Shown here in pieces: positions 63,094 to 64,000 of a DNA stretch of 64,000 nucleotides (positions are counted from its first letter, which is position 1; every line of letters starts with the position of its first letter). Below the pieces are notes generated by a model. That model was not told where the DNA came from. It did not search any database and was given only the letters and a program-made list of their open reading frames with translations. Origin of the DNA: Stutzerimonas stutzeri (lineage in GTDB: Bacteria > Pseudomonadota > Gammaproteobacteria > Pseudomonadales > Pseudomonadaceae); assembly GCF_024448715.1 (NCBI RefSeq), contig NZ_JAMOHZ010000004.1, positions 124,001 through 188,000 of the forward strand. The letters are read 5' to 3'. The position numbers and the translations under genes were made by a program.

Positions 63094-63481
63094 GTTTATG
63101 CTCCGCGTAGATCGCCTGCGGGTCTTTGAGGACTGGCTCGATGGTTTTCCAGTCACCGTCCGTGAAGACTCGGTAGAAGCAGCTCTCGCGCCCGGTGTGG
63201 CAAGCGATGCCACCGATCTGTTCGACCATCAGCACGATGACGTCGGCATCACAGTCAAGGCGCAGTTCGTGCAGTTTCTGTACATGGCCGGACTCCTCGC
63301 CCTTGCGCCACAGCTTGCCACGTGAGCGTGACCAATAGATGGCGCGGTTTTCTGCGGCGGTCAGCGCCAATGCTTCGCGATTCATCCAGGCCATCATCAG
63401 GATGCGCCCGGTCTGATGGTCTTGCGCGATAGCCGGTACCAAGCCGTCTTCGTTCCAGTTTATGTCGTCCAGCCAGTTCAT
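63086..63481 (-). CDS. hisI: Phosphoribosyl-AMP cyclohydrolase HisI
   Basis: 131 residues with [74 protein letters not shown]; the Asp cluster binds Mg and the Cys residues bind zinc. It opens the adenine ring of phosphoribosyl-AMP in the third step of histidine synthesis. 49 bases downstream of ubiB. Confidence 0.96.
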   Translation of the reverse strand: MNWLDDINWNEDGLVPAIAQDHQTGRILMMAWMNREALALTAAENRAIYWSRSRGKLWRKGEESGHVQKLHELRLDCDADVIVLMVEQIGGIACHTGRESCFYRVFTDGDWKTIEPVLKDPQAIYAEHKHE

Positions 63482-63530
63482 CGAATTCTCCGCTCAATAC
63501 GCCAAGTGTGCCAGCCTCACCGACTGCTGG

Positions 63531-64000
63531 CTATCGGCGCACCACGATGTAGATTCCGGCGCTCAACATCACCCAGGCCGGCCAGGTGCTCATGGCGGTA
63601 AAACTATCGGCAGCGGCGGCCAACGTCGCACCACCGCCCAACAGCACGGCACCGACGAGGCGCAGCGGCCAGTGCCGATGATGCTCCTGCCACGGAGGCG
63701 GCGGGTTATTCGCGTGGGGGTTGGACATGCGTTCGAGCAGCTCACGGGTCATGCCTGCCAGGTGCGGCAGCTGCTCGATCTGCGCCTGCGCGTTTTTTAG
63801 CAGCTGCTTGGGGCTCATGCGTTCGCGCATCCAGCGTTCGAGATACGGCTGCCCGGTGGCCCAGAGGTCCAGCTCGGGATAGAGTTCGCGGCCCAGGCCT
63901 TCAATATTGAGCAGGGTCTTTTGCAGCAGTACCAGCTGCGGCTGGACTTCCATGTTGAAGCGCCGGGCGACCTGGAACAGGCGCACCAGCAACTGGCCGA
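63531..64000 (-). CDS. ubiB: Ubiquinone biosynthesis regulatory protein UbiB, C-terminal part (cut by window end)
   Basis: The frame is open to the window end, so the kinase-like core is outside. Visible are about 156 C-terminal residues: [54 protein letters not shown], then a linker and two membrane helices ([16 protein letters not shown] and [16 protein letters not shown]). This ending and the position before hisI-hisE-tatABC are those of UbiB, an ATPase required for coenzyme Q synthesis. Confidence 0.93.
   Translation of the reverse strand, partial: GQLLVRLFQVARRFNMEVQPQLVLLQKTLLNIEGLGRELYPELDLWATGQPYLERWMRERMSPKQLLKNAQAQIEQLPHLAGMTRELLERMSNPHANNPPPPWQEHHRHWPLRLVGAVLLGGGATLAAAADSFTAMSTWPAWVMLSAGIYIVVRR

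Overview
The window looks like a chromosome segment of a high-GC gammaproteobacterium of the Pseudomonadaceae, most likely the Stutzerimonas (Pseudomonas stutzeri) group. Reasons: the hydroxyectoine cluster ectABCD-ask; a second chemotaxis cluster with the cheY-cheA-mcp-cheW-cheR-cheD-cheB order of the Pseudomonas 'che2' type; Pseudomonas gene blocks (tatABC-hisE-hisI-ubiB, pip-dtd, fbp-DUF924-lipoprotein-blc, zwf-rccR-LysR-pycAB); and Pseudomonas-type REP elements. I see no prophage, IS element, CRISPR array or rRNA. The organism assignment is an inference from gene content.

Layout. 1-5.3 kb: end of an AEC transporter, a methyltransferase plus haem-oxygenase-like redox enzyme operon, a dienelactone hydrolase and a secreted lactonase-type beta-propeller. 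5.4-8.0 kb: YciI - SnoaL-like - YciI - ECF42-type sigma factor, preceded by a matching promoter. 8.3-14.2 kb: DctB/DctD two-component pair, SulP anion transporter and a tandem universal stress protein. 14.3-19.3 kb: a CFA-synthase-like methyltransferase, then selA-selB-tRNA(Sec), the complete machinery specific to bacterial selenocysteine insertion apart from SelD. 19.7-24.0 kb: Tim44-like protein, an orphan TRAP-type binding lipoprotein and UvrD.

24.3-36.6 kb is a signalling block: a membrane PAS-PAS-GGDEF-EAL protein, then nine same-strand chemotaxis genes (mcp, cheY, STAS, cheA, mcp, cheW, cheR, cheD, cheB) so tightly packed that they must be largely one operon. The CheA carries, between its Hpt/P2-like part and its kinase core, two 24-residue repeats fitting the MshEN c-di-GMP-binding motif. 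A c-di-GMP-responsive chemotaxis kinase beside an apparently active c-di-GMP phosphodiesterase is the most interesting hypothesis in the window.

36.7-41.4 kb is the ectoine/5-hydroxyectoine operon on the minus strand, with a promoter candidate and a strong hairpin between ectD and the dedicated aspartate kinase. 42-49.5 kb is central carbon control: zwf, divergent RccR-like regulator with a perfect palindromic operator candidate, a GntR remnant, LysR regulator and the two-subunit pyruvate carboxylase. 49.7-64 kb is mostly housekeeping: carbonic anhydrase, a periplasmic binding protein, thioesterase, glycogen phosphorylase, fructose-bisphosphatase, lipoproteins, prolyl iminopeptidase, D-aminoacyl-tRNA deacylase, RsmE, TatABC, HisE, HisI and the end of UbiB.
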